This document shows, in pieces, positions 1 through 8,331 of a stretch of 64,000 nt of DNA. Under the pieces are notes generated by a model. It ran no database searches and had not been told where the DNA came from. It was given only the letters and a program-made list of their open reading frames with translations. The stretch is taken from NCBI RefSeq assembly GCF_049331405.1, contig NZ_CP186274.1:620001-684000 (forward strand), read 5' to 3'. A program made the position numbers and the translations under genes. This DNA is from PoT sp049331405. Lineage in GTDB: Bacteria; Planctomycetota; Planctomycetia; Isosphaerales; Isosphaeraceae. How positions within the stretch are numbered: the stretch's first letter is position 1; every line of letters starts with the position of its first letter.

Positions 1-898
1 GGCCGTAGCAGGGCCAGAGCAGGTGGGCGACGGCGTCGGTCGGGTGTTGCCCGATCTCGGCGTCGAGCCTGGCGAGGTATTCGGTGACGGCCTCCGATTC
101 TTTCCCGCTCGCCACCCGGCGCGGGGCGTCGATCCGGAGCGCGTATCTCCCGCCCGGGAGATGGTTGCAGAAGACGAAGAAGACGGGCACGCCCGTGATC
201 GTGGCGAGGTCCGTCCAGACCGAGAGGAACTTGCGATACTGGCCGACGAGTCGGCCGGGACGCGAGTTCTGGCCCGTCCAGGGGATGTCGCCCGCGAGGT
301 AGACGGCCAGGCCGTCGCGCAACGCCGCGCGGGCGCGGAGCAGGCGTTCGGTCGCCTCGCCCGCCGTCAGGTCGCGACGGAGGAAGAACGACGACTGCAG
401 GTGCGGCTCGTCCCGATCGAACTGCCGGTCGAGGGCGTGCGAGACGTGCCGGGGCCGCTGCACGAGCATGCGCAGGGGCACCCCGCGACGATAGAGCCAA
501 TGGACCCCCGAGATATGGGCTCCGAGGTGGCAGCCCACCAGGATCGCCCCCCGGCGCTCGGCCAGGGCTTGCTCCAAAGGCTCAAACCCGGTGACGTCGA
601 AGCGAGAGAAGACCTCGGCGTCCTCTTCCACATCAAGCGGATAGTCGCGCGCCAAGAACCGCACAGCGTTGGCGGCGAGCTCGGGGCGCAAGGCCTTGGG
701 ATCCCAGTCGGTCCGGAGGACCCAGCGCGCCCGGCGCAGGGCCTGGATCAAGGCCCGACGCTTGCCCGGCCAGAGCAGGCTCGCGCGGCCGAGAAGGGTG
801 AGGATCGAATCGCAACGGCGAGGCCCGAGGCGCCGGAGCGCCGGCAGGGCCAGTTCGTAGAAGAGCGTCTTCCAACTCAGGATGTGGCGAAGTTTCAC
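1..898 (-). CDS. Lysophospholipid/lipid A-type acyltransferase (LpxL/HtrB-like), 3' end beyond window
   Basis: The frame is open for 299 codons and leaves the window before a stop. It starts at GTG, with GGAG a few bases upstream. The protein begins MKLRHILSWKTLFYELALP. It contains ILVGCHLGAHISGVHWL around residue 135, matching the H-x4-D/H block of the LpxL/HtrB lysophospholipid acyltransferase family. A later block LAGDIPWTGQNSRPGRLVGQ resembles the family's G-D-x-P region. Known members transfer acyl chains to lipid A precursors or other lipids at the inner membrane. The gene is last in a minus-strand operon with an adenylation enzyme, two SGNH hydrolases and an MBOAT protein, which suggests envelope lipid or glycan acylation. 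The strict H-x4-D motif reads H-L-G-A-H-I here, so the assignment is to the superfamily only and the substrate is unknown. Confidence 0.72.
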   Translation of the reverse strand, partial: MKLRHILSWKTLFYELALPALRRLGPRRCDSILTLLGRASLLWPGKRRALIQALRRARWVLRTDWDPKALRPELAANAVRFLARDYPLDVEEDAEVFSRFDVTGFEPLEQALAERRGAILVGCHLGAHISGVHWLYRRGVPLRMLVQRPRHVSHALDRQFDRDEPHLQSSFFLRRDLTAGEATERLLRARAALRDGLAVYLAGDIPWTGQNSRPGRLVGQYRKFLSVWTDLATITGVPVFFVFCNHLPGGRYALRIDAPRRVASGKESEAVTEYLARLDAEIGQHPTDAVAHLLWPCYG

Positions 899-1040
899 GG
901 CGGCTCCGTTGCGATCTCGAGGTGTTGGCCGCAGGCGTCGCTTCGATGGGTATGCGGCCGGGAAGCTCGGAGTAGGACGCGCCTCGGCGAATCGGACGCG
1001 GTCGGTCTCCTCTGCGAGCCGGGCGCGTCGGGTTGTCGGG

Positions 1041-1076
1041 CCCGAGGCGGGCCCTCGCGTGAGGGCCCGCCTCGGG
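1041..1076. terminator. Perfect 16-bp hairpin between adenylation gene and acyltransferase gene
   Basis: Two 16-base arms (1041-1056 and 1061-1076) are perfect reverse complements around the loop GCGT. The hairpin sits 10 bases beyond the stop of the minus-strand adenylation gene. No T run follows on either strand, so it may be a factor-dependent terminator or an RNA-stabilising structure that sets differential expression of the downstream acyltransferase. Confidence 0.5.
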
Positions 1077-1086
1077 TCGGTACGGC

Positions 1087-2667
1087 TCAGGCATTCTTGG
1101 CCACGAGTCGCTTCAGCCCTTGGTAATCGACCTTGTCGGTCGAGGTCGTGGGCAGCTCGGGGACGAACGTGATCGAGTCGGGGATCATGTAGTGGGGTAA
1201 ATATGTGGTGCAGTGCCGTTTCATGGCGATGATCGAGCCCTTCTGCGAGGCCTTCATCGCCACGAACGCCGCGATCGAGACCCCTTCGTCGTCCGACTTC
1301 GCGATCACGGCGGCCCGCTCCACGCCGTCGTGGCGGTAGAGGGCCGACTCGATCTCGCCGAGCTCGATCCGATAGCCACGCTTCTTGACCATGCGGTCGC
1401 GCCTGCCGTGGAAGACATAGCAGCCGGTGCCGTCATCGACGACGAGGTCGCCCGTGCGATACCATCGCCCGCCCGCCTCGTCGGTGAAGAAGGACTTCGC
1501 CGTCATCTCGGGCTGGCCGAAGTACCCCTGCATCACGCCGGGGCCGGCAATCACCAACTCGCCCACGCTGCCGGCGGGGAGGCCCACGCCTTCCTCGTCC
1601 ACGACCTTGCCTTCGAGGGGAGGGCAGGCCGGGCCGATCGGGAAGGGGGCCTCGCGATCGTCCGGGATGACGTTGGGGAGCCGAAACGCCGTGCACACGT
1701 TCGTCTCGGTCGGCCCGTAGAGGTTCCAGAGGGTCGCCTGCGGCCAGGCCTCGCGCAGGAGGCGCAGCGGGGCCAGCGGGAAGACCTCGCCGGCGAAGAG
1801 GACGACGCGGGGCGGGGTGAACTCCGGCCGGTCAATGTCGCCGTGACGCGTCAGGAGCGCCAGGATCGACGGGGCCGAGTACCAGACGTCGAGCTTGCTC
1901 TCGGCGAGGAAGGCCCCGAGTCGCGCCGGCTCCCGACCCAGCGTCTCTCCGATCACGACGAGCGTCCCCCCCACCGCGCAGGCGACGAAGAGGTCGAAGA
2001 CGGAGAGGTCGAAGTGGAAGGGGGCGTGCGACGAGAAGCGGTCGTCGGGCCTCAGCTCGAGCGTGTCCAGGCACCAGTCGATGAACGTGAACGCATTGGT
2101 ATGCGAGAGCATGACCCCCTTGGGCTTCCCGGTCGACCCCGACGTGTACAGGATGTACGCGAGGTCCCGGGAGACGCGGGGCGGGGGCAGGGGGCTGGGC
2201 GCGGTGTCGGACATGACGTCCTGCCAGGTCGAGTCGCAGAGCGAGCCCGACTCCGGATCCTGGTCGCCGACGGTGATCTGCCTGGGGCTCGGGCCGTGGC
2301 CCTCGGGCCAGGCGTTGCGGAGTGCGTCGGATTGCTCATGGGCGATGACGACGGCCTTCACTCCGCAGTCGGCGAAGATCCCCGCCCCGCGCGAGACGGG
2401 CGCGGTCGGATCGACCGGGACGTACGAGGCCCCCGCGCGGAGGATCCCGTGGATCGCGGCGACGGCCTCGATCCCCTTGGGGAGCAGCAGGCCGACGCGG
2501 TCGCCCCGCCCGACCCCCCAGCGTGCGAGCCGGGCGGCGAGCCGGTCGGCGGCCCGTTCCAGCTCGGCGTAAGTCAGCGTGCGGCCGTGCTCATCCTCGA
2601 CGGCCACGCGATTCGGCCGCTGCGCCGCGGCCCGGTCCAGCAGTTGGCTCAGGTGGGTTCCATCCAT
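1087..2667 (-). CDS. Stand-alone amino acid/acyl adenylation enzyme (DltA-like, ANL superfamily)
   Basis: A 526-residue AMP-forming enzyme with the full set of adenylation core motifs: A3 P-loop YILYTSGSTGKPKG (171-184), A5 NLYGPTETN, A7 YRTGD, A8 hinge GRRDRMVKKRGYRIELGEIE, and the A10 lysine in TTSTDKVDY (K512). The family activates an amino or hydroxy/fatty acid as an acyl-adenylate and loads it on a carrier-protein thiol; DltA does this with D-alanine. There is no condensation or carrier domain in this protein, so it needs a separate carrier. None is encoded in the visible operon. Upstream neighbours are SGNH and MBOAT genes, the same partners as in dlt systems. Substrate specificity cannot be read with confidence. 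Confidence 0.88.
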   Translation of the reverse strand: MDGTHLSQLLDRAAAQRPNRVAVEDEHGRTLTYAELERAADRLAARLARWGVGRGDRVGLLLPKGIEAVAAIHGILRAGASYVPVDPTAPVSRGAGIFADCGVKAVVIAHEQSDALRNAWPEGHGPSPRQITVGDQDPESGSLCDSTWQDVMSDTAPSPLPPPRVSRDLAYILYTSGSTGKPKGVMLSHTNAFTFIDWCLDTLELRPDDRFSSHAPFHFDLSVFDLFVACAVGGTLVVIGETLGREPARLGAFLAESKLDVWYSAPSILALLTRHGDIDRPEFTPPRVVLFAGEVFPLAPLRLLREAWPQATLWNLYGPTETNVCTAFRLPNVIPDDREAPFPIGPACPPLEGKVVDEEGVGLPAGSVGELVIAGPGVMQGYFGQPEMTAKSFFTDEAGGRWYRTGDLVVDDGTGCYVFHGRRDRMVKKRGYRIELGEIESALYRHDGVERAAVIAKSDDEGVSIAAFVAMKASQKGSIIAMKRHCTTYLPHYMIPDSITFVPELPTTSTDKVDYQGLKRLVAKNA

Positions 2668-2848
2668 GACCTTGCTTCTTACTTAAGGGGTAGGTTGAGC
2701 CCTTTCGCGGGCTCATTCCATGAGGCGTCCCATCCGAAGATGACGTGGGGTAACGGGTTTGCAGACTGAAGGCATCGAGGCCGATCCTCATCAACTCGAG
2801 ATCCGCCGCGGCAGAGAGGCGGTTCTCCTCCACCGTCGTGGTCGGGGA

Positions 2849-4120
2849 CTAGTCGTTGACTTTCACCTCGGCGAGAGGCGGGTGGCCGTCGTCCTTCGGC
2901 TGCGAGGGCGTCGAATGCGCGACCGGGGCGTCGCCCTTCTCGCCGTCGAAGAGCGTCGCGTAGAGCGACGAGTCGTCGACGATCGCGCGGGCCAGGGCGC
3001 GGAAGAGGATCTTGTGGCCTTCGGTGTTGGGATGGTCGTCCCAGGCGGCGATCTCGATCGTGACGGGATCGACGTCGTCGAAGGCGTCCGTCACGTCGAG
3101 CAGGTGATCGGCGTAACGCGTGAGGACCGATCGGAGGTCGGCGAGCATCGGCCCGCGGACGTCCGGGGCGTCGGCCTTGCCGACGCGGGGGATGATCGTG
3201 CAGGCGAGCGGGGCGCCGATCGACTTGCACTCGGCCGCGAGGGCCTTAAGGGTCGCGTCGTAGATCTCCCAGTAGTGGGGCCGTAGCTTCTTCTTGACCA
3301 GATCCTTGTTGCGGAGCCGATCGCTCGAGTCGAGCTTGAGGTCCTTGGGCGTGAGGCCCGAGTCGGCGACGCCCTTGGCGATGAAGTCGTAGGTGAGATC
3401 CAGGCTGCACTCGAAGAGGCCGCAGATGTGGATCTCCATCAGCCTCGTGTCGAGCAGGGTCGCCGAGTAGAGCACGAGGTCGGGGCGGAAGGCCAACGCC
3501 TTGCGCCGGAAGGCCTCCAGGCGCTGCTCGGGGCTGTACGCGGCCACGGCGAAGTTGAGCACCTCGAACCGCCGCGACAGCCCGCGCTTCGCCGCGTGGG
3601 CGTTGAGCCAGTCTTCCAACTGGTTGACATACGTGGATTCGGTGCCGACGCCCCATCCCATGTCCATCGACGAGCCGAGGACGGCGATCCGGTACGTCTC
3701 GGCCGGCTTCTCGACCGTGTACTCGCGGTCGCGCATGCCGAAGCTGTTCGTCGTGAACGGCTGGCCGAAGAGCATCCGGTTCACGTTGGGCCGGAGCTCG
3801 AAGATCAGGAAGTCGTCGTCGAGGTTCCTGGTGACGTTGGCGGCGCGGAAGCGGGCCCAGTCGGCCGGCTTGCCCAGGAGCCGCATGGTCAGCTCGGCGG
3901 GGGCGCCGTCGGGGCCGTCGCCGCCGATCAGGCTCTGATAGTATCCGCCCGCGTTGACCTCGCGGTCGGCCCGGTTCATCTCGTTCGACTTGGCGCTATC
4001 GATCATGGATCGGCCCCTCGCCCAGCCGGACGGCATGGGGATGAGGCCGAGGGACAGGATCAGGATGGTCAGGGCGAAGCAGATCCGGAACGGCCGGGTG
4101 CCTTCGGGAGAGGTGTTCAT
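2849..4120 (-). CDS. SGNH/GDSL-type hydrolase, secreted or membrane-anchored (DltD/AlgX-like role)
   Basis: 423 residues beginning MNTSPEGTRPFRICFAL, with an N-terminal hydrophobic segment (about residues 12-30) that is a signal peptide or anchor. Block I reads IAVLGSSMDMGWGVG, keeping the nucleophilic Ser although the usual GDS is GSS. Block V reads AAWDDHPNTEGHKIL, with the Asp-His dyad. The start is fixed by an ATGA overlap with the upstream SGNH gene. Families of this type (DltD, AlgX/AlgJ, PatB) transfer or remove O-acyl groups on extracytoplasmic polymers together with an MBOAT protein. It is a paralogue of the preceding gene, sharing the NSFGMRDREY-type insert and layout. A periplasmic acyl-transfer step is inferred. 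Confidence 0.8.
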   Translation of the reverse strand: MNTSPEGTRPFRICFALTILILSLGLIPMPSGWARGRSMIDSAKSNEMNRADREVNAGGYYQSLIGGDGPDGAPAELTMRLLGKPADWARFRAANVTRNLDDDFLIFELRPNVNRMLFGQPFTTNSFGMRDREYTVEKPAETYRIAVLGSSMDMGWGVGTESTYVNQLEDWLNAHAAKRGLSRRFEVLNFAVAAYSPEQRLEAFRRKALAFRPDLVLYSATLLDTRLMEIHICGLFECSLDLTYDFIAKGVADSGLTPKDLKLDSSDRLRNKDLVKKKLRPHYWEIYDATLKALAAECKSIGAPLACTIIPRVGKADAPDVRGPMLADLRSVLTRYADHLLDVTDAFDDVDPVTIEIAAWDDHPNTEGHKILFRALARAIVDDSSLYATLFDGEKGDAPVAHSTPSQPKDDGHPPLAEVKVND

Positions 4121-5274
4121 GGTCGTTGGCCTCCGCCGGTGCCGGTCGGCCCCGGCTGGCGCCATTGCGGCAGGCGCCGCAAGGCTTCGTCGAGCCGATG
4201 GGCGAGCAGGGCATGCCCCTCGGCGTTGGGGTGATAGTCTTTCGGCCCGATCGCCAGGTCCTGGGGATCGAGCCCGTCGTAGGCGTCGGATAGGTCGATG
4301 GTCGCCGCGAAGCCCGACTCGCGGGCCAGATCGATCAACTTCCGGCGCTCCTCGGGCTCGGCCGGCTTGCCCACCCTCGGCACGAGGATCCAGACCACGG
4401 GCACGCCTCGCGAGCGGCATCCCGACGCGATCGCGCGGTAGACGCCGGCGAGGAATTCCATGCGGAACGGTTTCAGGACCTTCTTGTACGAGTCCATCGT
4501 TCCGCCGGGCTGGGCCTTCGACAGGGCCAGGACCTCGCGATAGAAGGGGACGTCCCATCCGACCCCTCGGGGCAGGAGCCCGCGGAGCCGGCGCTCGTCC
4601 CAGCCGGCGTCGGCCAGGGTCGCCTCGTAGATCAGGAAGTCGGGCTGATAGGCCCAACCGTTCCTCGAGAAGTGCTCCCAGCGCTGGCCGGGGCCGTGAC
4701 CGGGGACGGCGAAGTTGAGGATCTCGACGGCGGGCCCGCCCGCTTGCCGGGAGCGTTCGTCGAGCATCTGTTCGAGGGTCGGCTCGAACCCCTTGCCGTC
4801 GTCGACTCCCCAGCCCGCGCCGATGGAGTCTCCGACGAAGGCCATGCGGTAGGTCTGCGGGGGCTTGGCCTTGGGGTAGTCGCGGTCGCGCATCCCCTCG
4901 GCGTTGGTGCTCCAACTCGCGCCGTCGTGGATGATCGAGAGGCTCGGCTTCAGGACGAATTCGCGGATGTCATCCACCACCAGGGCGAGCGGCCCGGCCT
5001 CGAAGGGGGGCGTGTCGAGGTGCGCCCAACCGCCCTTGTTCGAGCCCGCCGGGGCCTCGCCGGCGGGGGAGCCGAGTTGACGCCCCGAGTCGAGGATCTG
5101 CTCGTAGTAACCCCGCTCCATCCGCTCGTAGTCGGCCTTGCTCATGAGGTCGCTGGCGAGCGCATCCCGCAGCCGCATCGGCCGGCCGAGGGCGAGCCCG
5201 CCGGGCACCAGGCCCCAGGCGAGCAGCGCCAAGGTCAGCAGCAGTTGCGGGGTGAGCGCCGATCGATGGAGCAT
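4117..5274 (-). CDS. SGNH/GDSL-type hydrolase, first of a tandem pair
   Basis: 385 residues from ATG (MLHRSALTPQLLLTLALLAW), chosen because a signal peptide follows directly; the open frame continues 29 codons further upstream without a convincing start. Block I is MAFVGDSIGAGWGV, an intact GDS, and block V is KDYHPNAEGHALL with Asp and His. It ends in a 4-base ATGA overlap with the second SGNH gene, so the two are translationally coupled. The tandem pair downstream of an MBOAT gene is the layout of extracellular O-acylation machines, where the MBOAT passes the acyl group across the membrane and SGNH proteins deliver it to the polymer. The acyl group and polymer are unknown. Confidence 0.82.
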   Translation of the reverse strand: MLHRSALTPQLLLTLALLAWGLVPGGLALGRPMRLRDALASDLMSKADYERMERGYYEQILDSGRQLGSPAGEAPAGSNKGGWAHLDTPPFEAGPLALVVDDIREFVLKPSLSIIHDGASWSTNAEGMRDRDYPKAKPPQTYRMAFVGDSIGAGWGVDDGKGFEPTLEQMLDERSRQAGGPAVEILNFAVPGHGPGQRWEHFSRNGWAYQPDFLIYEATLADAGWDERRLRGLLPRGVGWDVPFYREVLALSKAQPGGTMDSYKKVLKPFRMEFLAGVYRAIASGCRSRGVPVVWILVPRVGKPAEPEERRKLIDLARESGFAATIDLSDAYDGLDPQDLAIGPKDYHPNAEGHALLAHRLDEALRRLPQWRQPGPTGTGGGQRP

Positions 5275-5384
5275 GAGTCGATTGCCTCTGACCTTTGAGC
5301 ACCCGTCGATGGATTGCGAAGTCGACGCCTGGAATCGGTGAACTGTCCTCTCGAAGACCACGCATTCGCCCCCGATCGAGGGGC

Positions 5385-6770
5385 TCAGGCCTTCAGGCCG
5401 CGCTGGAACATCTCGAGCCAGGCGGTGACGCTCGGGCTCGACCAGAGCGACCAGAGTACGGAGATCGTCGTGAACGTGCAGGCGACCTTGAGCCCCCTGA
5501 TGGCCAGATCCTTATAAGATCCCTCGGACTTCTTCTTGGCAACCTTGGCCCTGGAACGCCTGGCGTCGAGCTGGACGTTGACCATGACCAGGGCGCCGAG
5601 GATCCCCCAGAAGAGGGCGTCGGGCAGGCTGAAGCCCCAGGTGCCGCGGAGCCAGAACGACTGATACGCGTGCAGCGACCACGTCGCCAGGAAGACGACG
5701 GCCGTCGCCATCGCCAGCGCGGCCGGCTGTGGCCAGCGCTTCAGGCGGAAGACGACCGGGTTGAAGACGATCCGCACCATGAAGTCTTTCCAGTAGATGT
5801 TCACCCGCCGCCAGTAGTCGGTGAAGCTCGACGCGAAGAGGTAGTGGTGATGGGTTTCGGGCAACTGGAAGCCGAAGAGGTGCAGCATCCCGCAGGCCAT
5901 GTGGAACTGGCCCGAGACGCGGAGGTAGAGCAGGTAGTTGCAGACGATGTACCCGACGAGGCTCGCGAGGTTGTGGACCTCCTCGGCCGAGATCAGGACC
6001 TCATGATAGATGAGCCGGTAGAGCAGCAGGTGGGTCGTGCCCCGGAACATCATCTGGAGCCCGGCACGTTGGGTCTCGTGCACGTTCTTGGCGAAATACC
6101 CGCGGAGGAATGTGCGGTAGTCGACGACCGGGAAATGGAGGAAGCAGTAGTTCGGCAGCAGGAAGAAGTAGCTCAGCGTGTCGACGAGCGACTCGGGCTT
6201 CTTCGCGTGCTTGCGCTCATAGAGGTAGATGATCATGCGGAACATGAACATCGTCGCCAGGATCGGCATCGCGCTCTCGGGGATGGGCGAGGTCGTGCTG
6301 CCGGCCTCGGGCCGCAAGAGGGCGAACGTGACGGCGAGCGCGGCGATGATCCCCGCCCGGGCGTGCCAGGCGATCGGCAGGAACGTCACGCCGATCAGGA
6401 CGGCGGACAGGCCGAGGATCCAGGTCGAGGCGGCGAGGCCGAAGACCCAGGCCAGCCCCGCGACCGAGACCGCCACGAAGAAGGGCTTCTTCCAGCGGAA
6501 GGCCAGCAGGTAGTGGGCCGGGAGCGCGGCGAGGGCGATCGTCACCAGCGACTGAAACGCCCGGCCTTCGATCCGGAAGACCCGGAACACCGCGAGCATG
6601 AGGCCGAGGTGCGCGAGGACCGGCAGGAACTCATAGAGGTTCCGGCGGCAGTTCTCGGGCTCGCCCGGGTAGAGGCCCGGTCGGAACCCGGGATCCTCCT
6701 TGGCGGGCGCGACGAAGCGTTGATGGGGCGCGGGCCGCAGGGCAACCGAGCGTCGGATCACAGGCCACAT
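5385..6770 (-). CDS. MBOAT-family O-acyltransferase (DltB/AlgI-like)
   Basis: 461 residues with about ten hydrophobic segments. The C-terminal half contains FTDYWRRVNIYWKDFM followed by LATWSLHAYQSFWLRG; these are the aromatic-rich and active-site His regions of membrane-bound O-acyltransferases, with the His of WSLH as likely catalytic residue near 370. An N-terminal Pro/Arg-rich stretch precedes the first membrane segment. The length matches AlgI/DltB (400-520). It is the first gene of a minus-strand operon followed by two SGNH hydrolases, an adenylation enzyme and a lipid acyltransferase. The protein probably moves an activated acyl group from the cytoplasmic to the outer side. Family assignment is firm; the acyl donor is not known. 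Confidence 0.85.
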   Translation of the reverse strand: MWPVIRRSVALRPAPHQRFVAPAKEDPGFRPGLYPGEPENCRRNLYEFLPVLAHLGLMLAVFRVFRIEGRAFQSLVTIALAALPAHYLLAFRWKKPFFVAVSVAGLAWVFGLAASTWILGLSAVLIGVTFLPIAWHARAGIIAALAVTFALLRPEAGSTTSPIPESAMPILATMFMFRMIIYLYERKHAKKPESLVDTLSYFFLLPNYCFLHFPVVDYRTFLRGYFAKNVHETQRAGLQMMFRGTTHLLLYRLIYHEVLISAEEVHNLASLVGYIVCNYLLYLRVSGQFHMACGMLHLFGFQLPETHHHYLFASSFTDYWRRVNIYWKDFMVRIVFNPVVFRLKRWPQPAALAMATAVVFLATWSLHAYQSFWLRGTWGFSLPDALFWGILGALVMVNVQLDARRSRAKVAKKKSEGSYKDLAIRGLKVACTFTTISVLWSLWSSPSVTAWLEMFQRGLKA

Positions 6771-7389
6771 GGGCCAGCCCCCTCTTGGTGTGCCAATATC
6801 GCCGACGCCGGAACGTCACGGCCCGATCGAAACCGATCAAAAGGGCGTGCACTTGCGGCGGATCGACGCGATTTCGACGAGCGAAACAAGGGGGGACGTG
6901 GAATGCCGAGGCGTGGAGATTGACCCGATTCTAAGCGGTGGAACCTGCCCATCCTTAGGCCGGCTCTCCCTCCCAGGCGTCCGCGATATCCCTATCTCGC
7001 TGGAAGTTCACGACAGTTCGACTGCGAAGGGAGTTGCACCGCCCGAGGCGACTTCGGGCCCGCGACAGCCGATCTTGGCGGCCGAGGCCTGTCCGCTAAC
7101 GACCCCAATCCTGGGGGCCTCCGTGGTACTCCTCCCTGATGGACGGTTGGGATATACCCGATTTTCCGGAATCGTGTCAACCCGAGTGACGCCACGGAGC
7201 TTCGCCGAGGCCGGCGCCCGTCCCTCGGCCGATTCGGCTCGATAACCCGGCTGAAAGACAAAGTTTAGGACGAGAGGCCGGGAGGCTGGCGAATGCCGTG
7301 CTTGCATGTTCTGATGCGGGTAGCCCGAGGCGAGAGCGAGGTAAGGAACGCGGCCGCGAGCGAACATGCTCCGAAGGAGTGCGACATCG
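6771..7389. other. Non-coding gap between divergent genes
   Basis: About 620 bases separate the minus-strand MBOAT operon from a plus-strand membrane gene. Open frames here have no ribosome-binding sites or recognisable protein features. It presumably holds both promoters, but no clear -35/-10 pair stood out. Confidence 0.5.
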
Positions 7390-8190
7390 ATGACTCAACA
7401 CGAAGGCGGTCTACGCTCGGCGCTGGCCTGGTCCCTCTTCCCGCTGGTCCCCGCGCTCCTGGGGCGGATCTATCAGGAGTCGATGGGGCGCGTCCTGCTC
7501 GACGGGGATCCGAGGAACTGGTCGTGGCTCTCCTGGTTCGTGTTGACCGGGCCGCTCTGGGGCTACGGCTTCCTCGCGGGGGCGGCCCTCGGCCTGCCGG
7601 AGGCCTCGGGCCTCACCGGGTGGCGGACCTGGATCTCGCGGCGGTCGGTCTGGGTCGGGGTCGGACCCTGGTCGGGCTACCTGCTGGGGGTCGCCCTCTT
7701 CTTCGGTCATGGGTTCCTCGCCAATGTCGTGGGCCAGGTCATGCCGTCCTCTCCCGGCGGCGGGTTCTCGGCCTGGATGAACCGCCAGCCCCCGTGGGTC
7801 AACTCCGTCGCCTTCTGGACGGCCCTGGTCGCGTCGGTGGCCCTCGTCGGCTACGGCTGGCTCTTCGCGGCAATCGCCCTGATCCGACGAGCCCGGCGAC
7901 TCGGGCAGGCCTGGCAGGCGATCGGCCGGGGCCTGACGATGGCCGTCGGCTTCGTCGGTTCGCTCCTCGGGAGCTTCTGGGCCGCGACGGAGATCTGGCG
8001 GAGCTACTTCTTCGACCCCAGGATCGTCCCTTTGCTCCTCGCGGCGGCGACCCTCTGGCTCGCGAGTGGCTGCGCGGCGCCCAATAGTTATGGAGATGTG
8101 AGGCGCCGGGACCTCTTCGCGGCGATGCTGACCTCCTGGATCCTCGGACTTGCCTTGATCTGGCGCTGGTGGAACCGCCGGGCCCGCTGA
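7390..8190 (+). CDS. Multi-pass membrane protein of unknown function
   Basis: 266 residues beginning MTQHEGGLRSALAWSL. ATG is preceded by GAAGGAG about 10 bases upstream; an in-frame start 24 bases earlier has no better site. Five to six hydrophobic stretches are visible, rich in Trp and Gly, including WSWLSWFVLTGPLWGYGFLA near the N-terminus and a final AMLTSWILGLALIW before a basic RWWNRRAR tail. No catalytic motif was recognised. It lies 140 bases upstream of a glycosyltransferase gene on the same strand and might be co-transcribed with it. Function unknown. Confidence 0.7.
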   Translation: MTQHEGGLRSALAWSLFPLVPALLGRIYQESMGRVLLDGDPRNWSWLSWFVLTGPLWGYGFLAGAALGLPEASGLTGWRTWISRRSVWVGVGPWSGYLLGVALFFGHGFLANVVGQVMPSSPGGGFSAWMNRQPPWVNSVAFWTALVASVALVGYGWLFAAIALIRRARRLGQAWQAIGRGLTMAVGFVGSLLGSFWAATEIWRSYFFDPRIVPLLLAAATLWLASGCAAPNSYGDVRRRDLFAAMLTSWILGLALIWRWWNRRAR

Positions 8191-8331
8191 GCCGGCCTCG
8201 TCGCTTTGGCTTGTCGAATCCGCGGATCTCGGGTAAGTTCCCCGAGGATACTCGGAGGAAGGCCGGGGTGCGAAGGATGTCGCGCCCGGTGTCCGAGCGT
8301 CCGGCCCGACCTCAGGGAGGAGTGCATACCG

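Noticed and set aside
23..1126. A 367-codon plus-strand frame at the left edge
   Set aside because: It is antisense to the GTG-started acyltransferase and the end of the adenylation gene, both of which carry family motifs.
2591..2833. A small minus-strand frame upstream of the adenylation gene as the missing carrier protein
   Set aside because: It has no Gly-x-Asp-Ser-Leu phosphopantetheine motif and overlaps the adenylation start in another frame.
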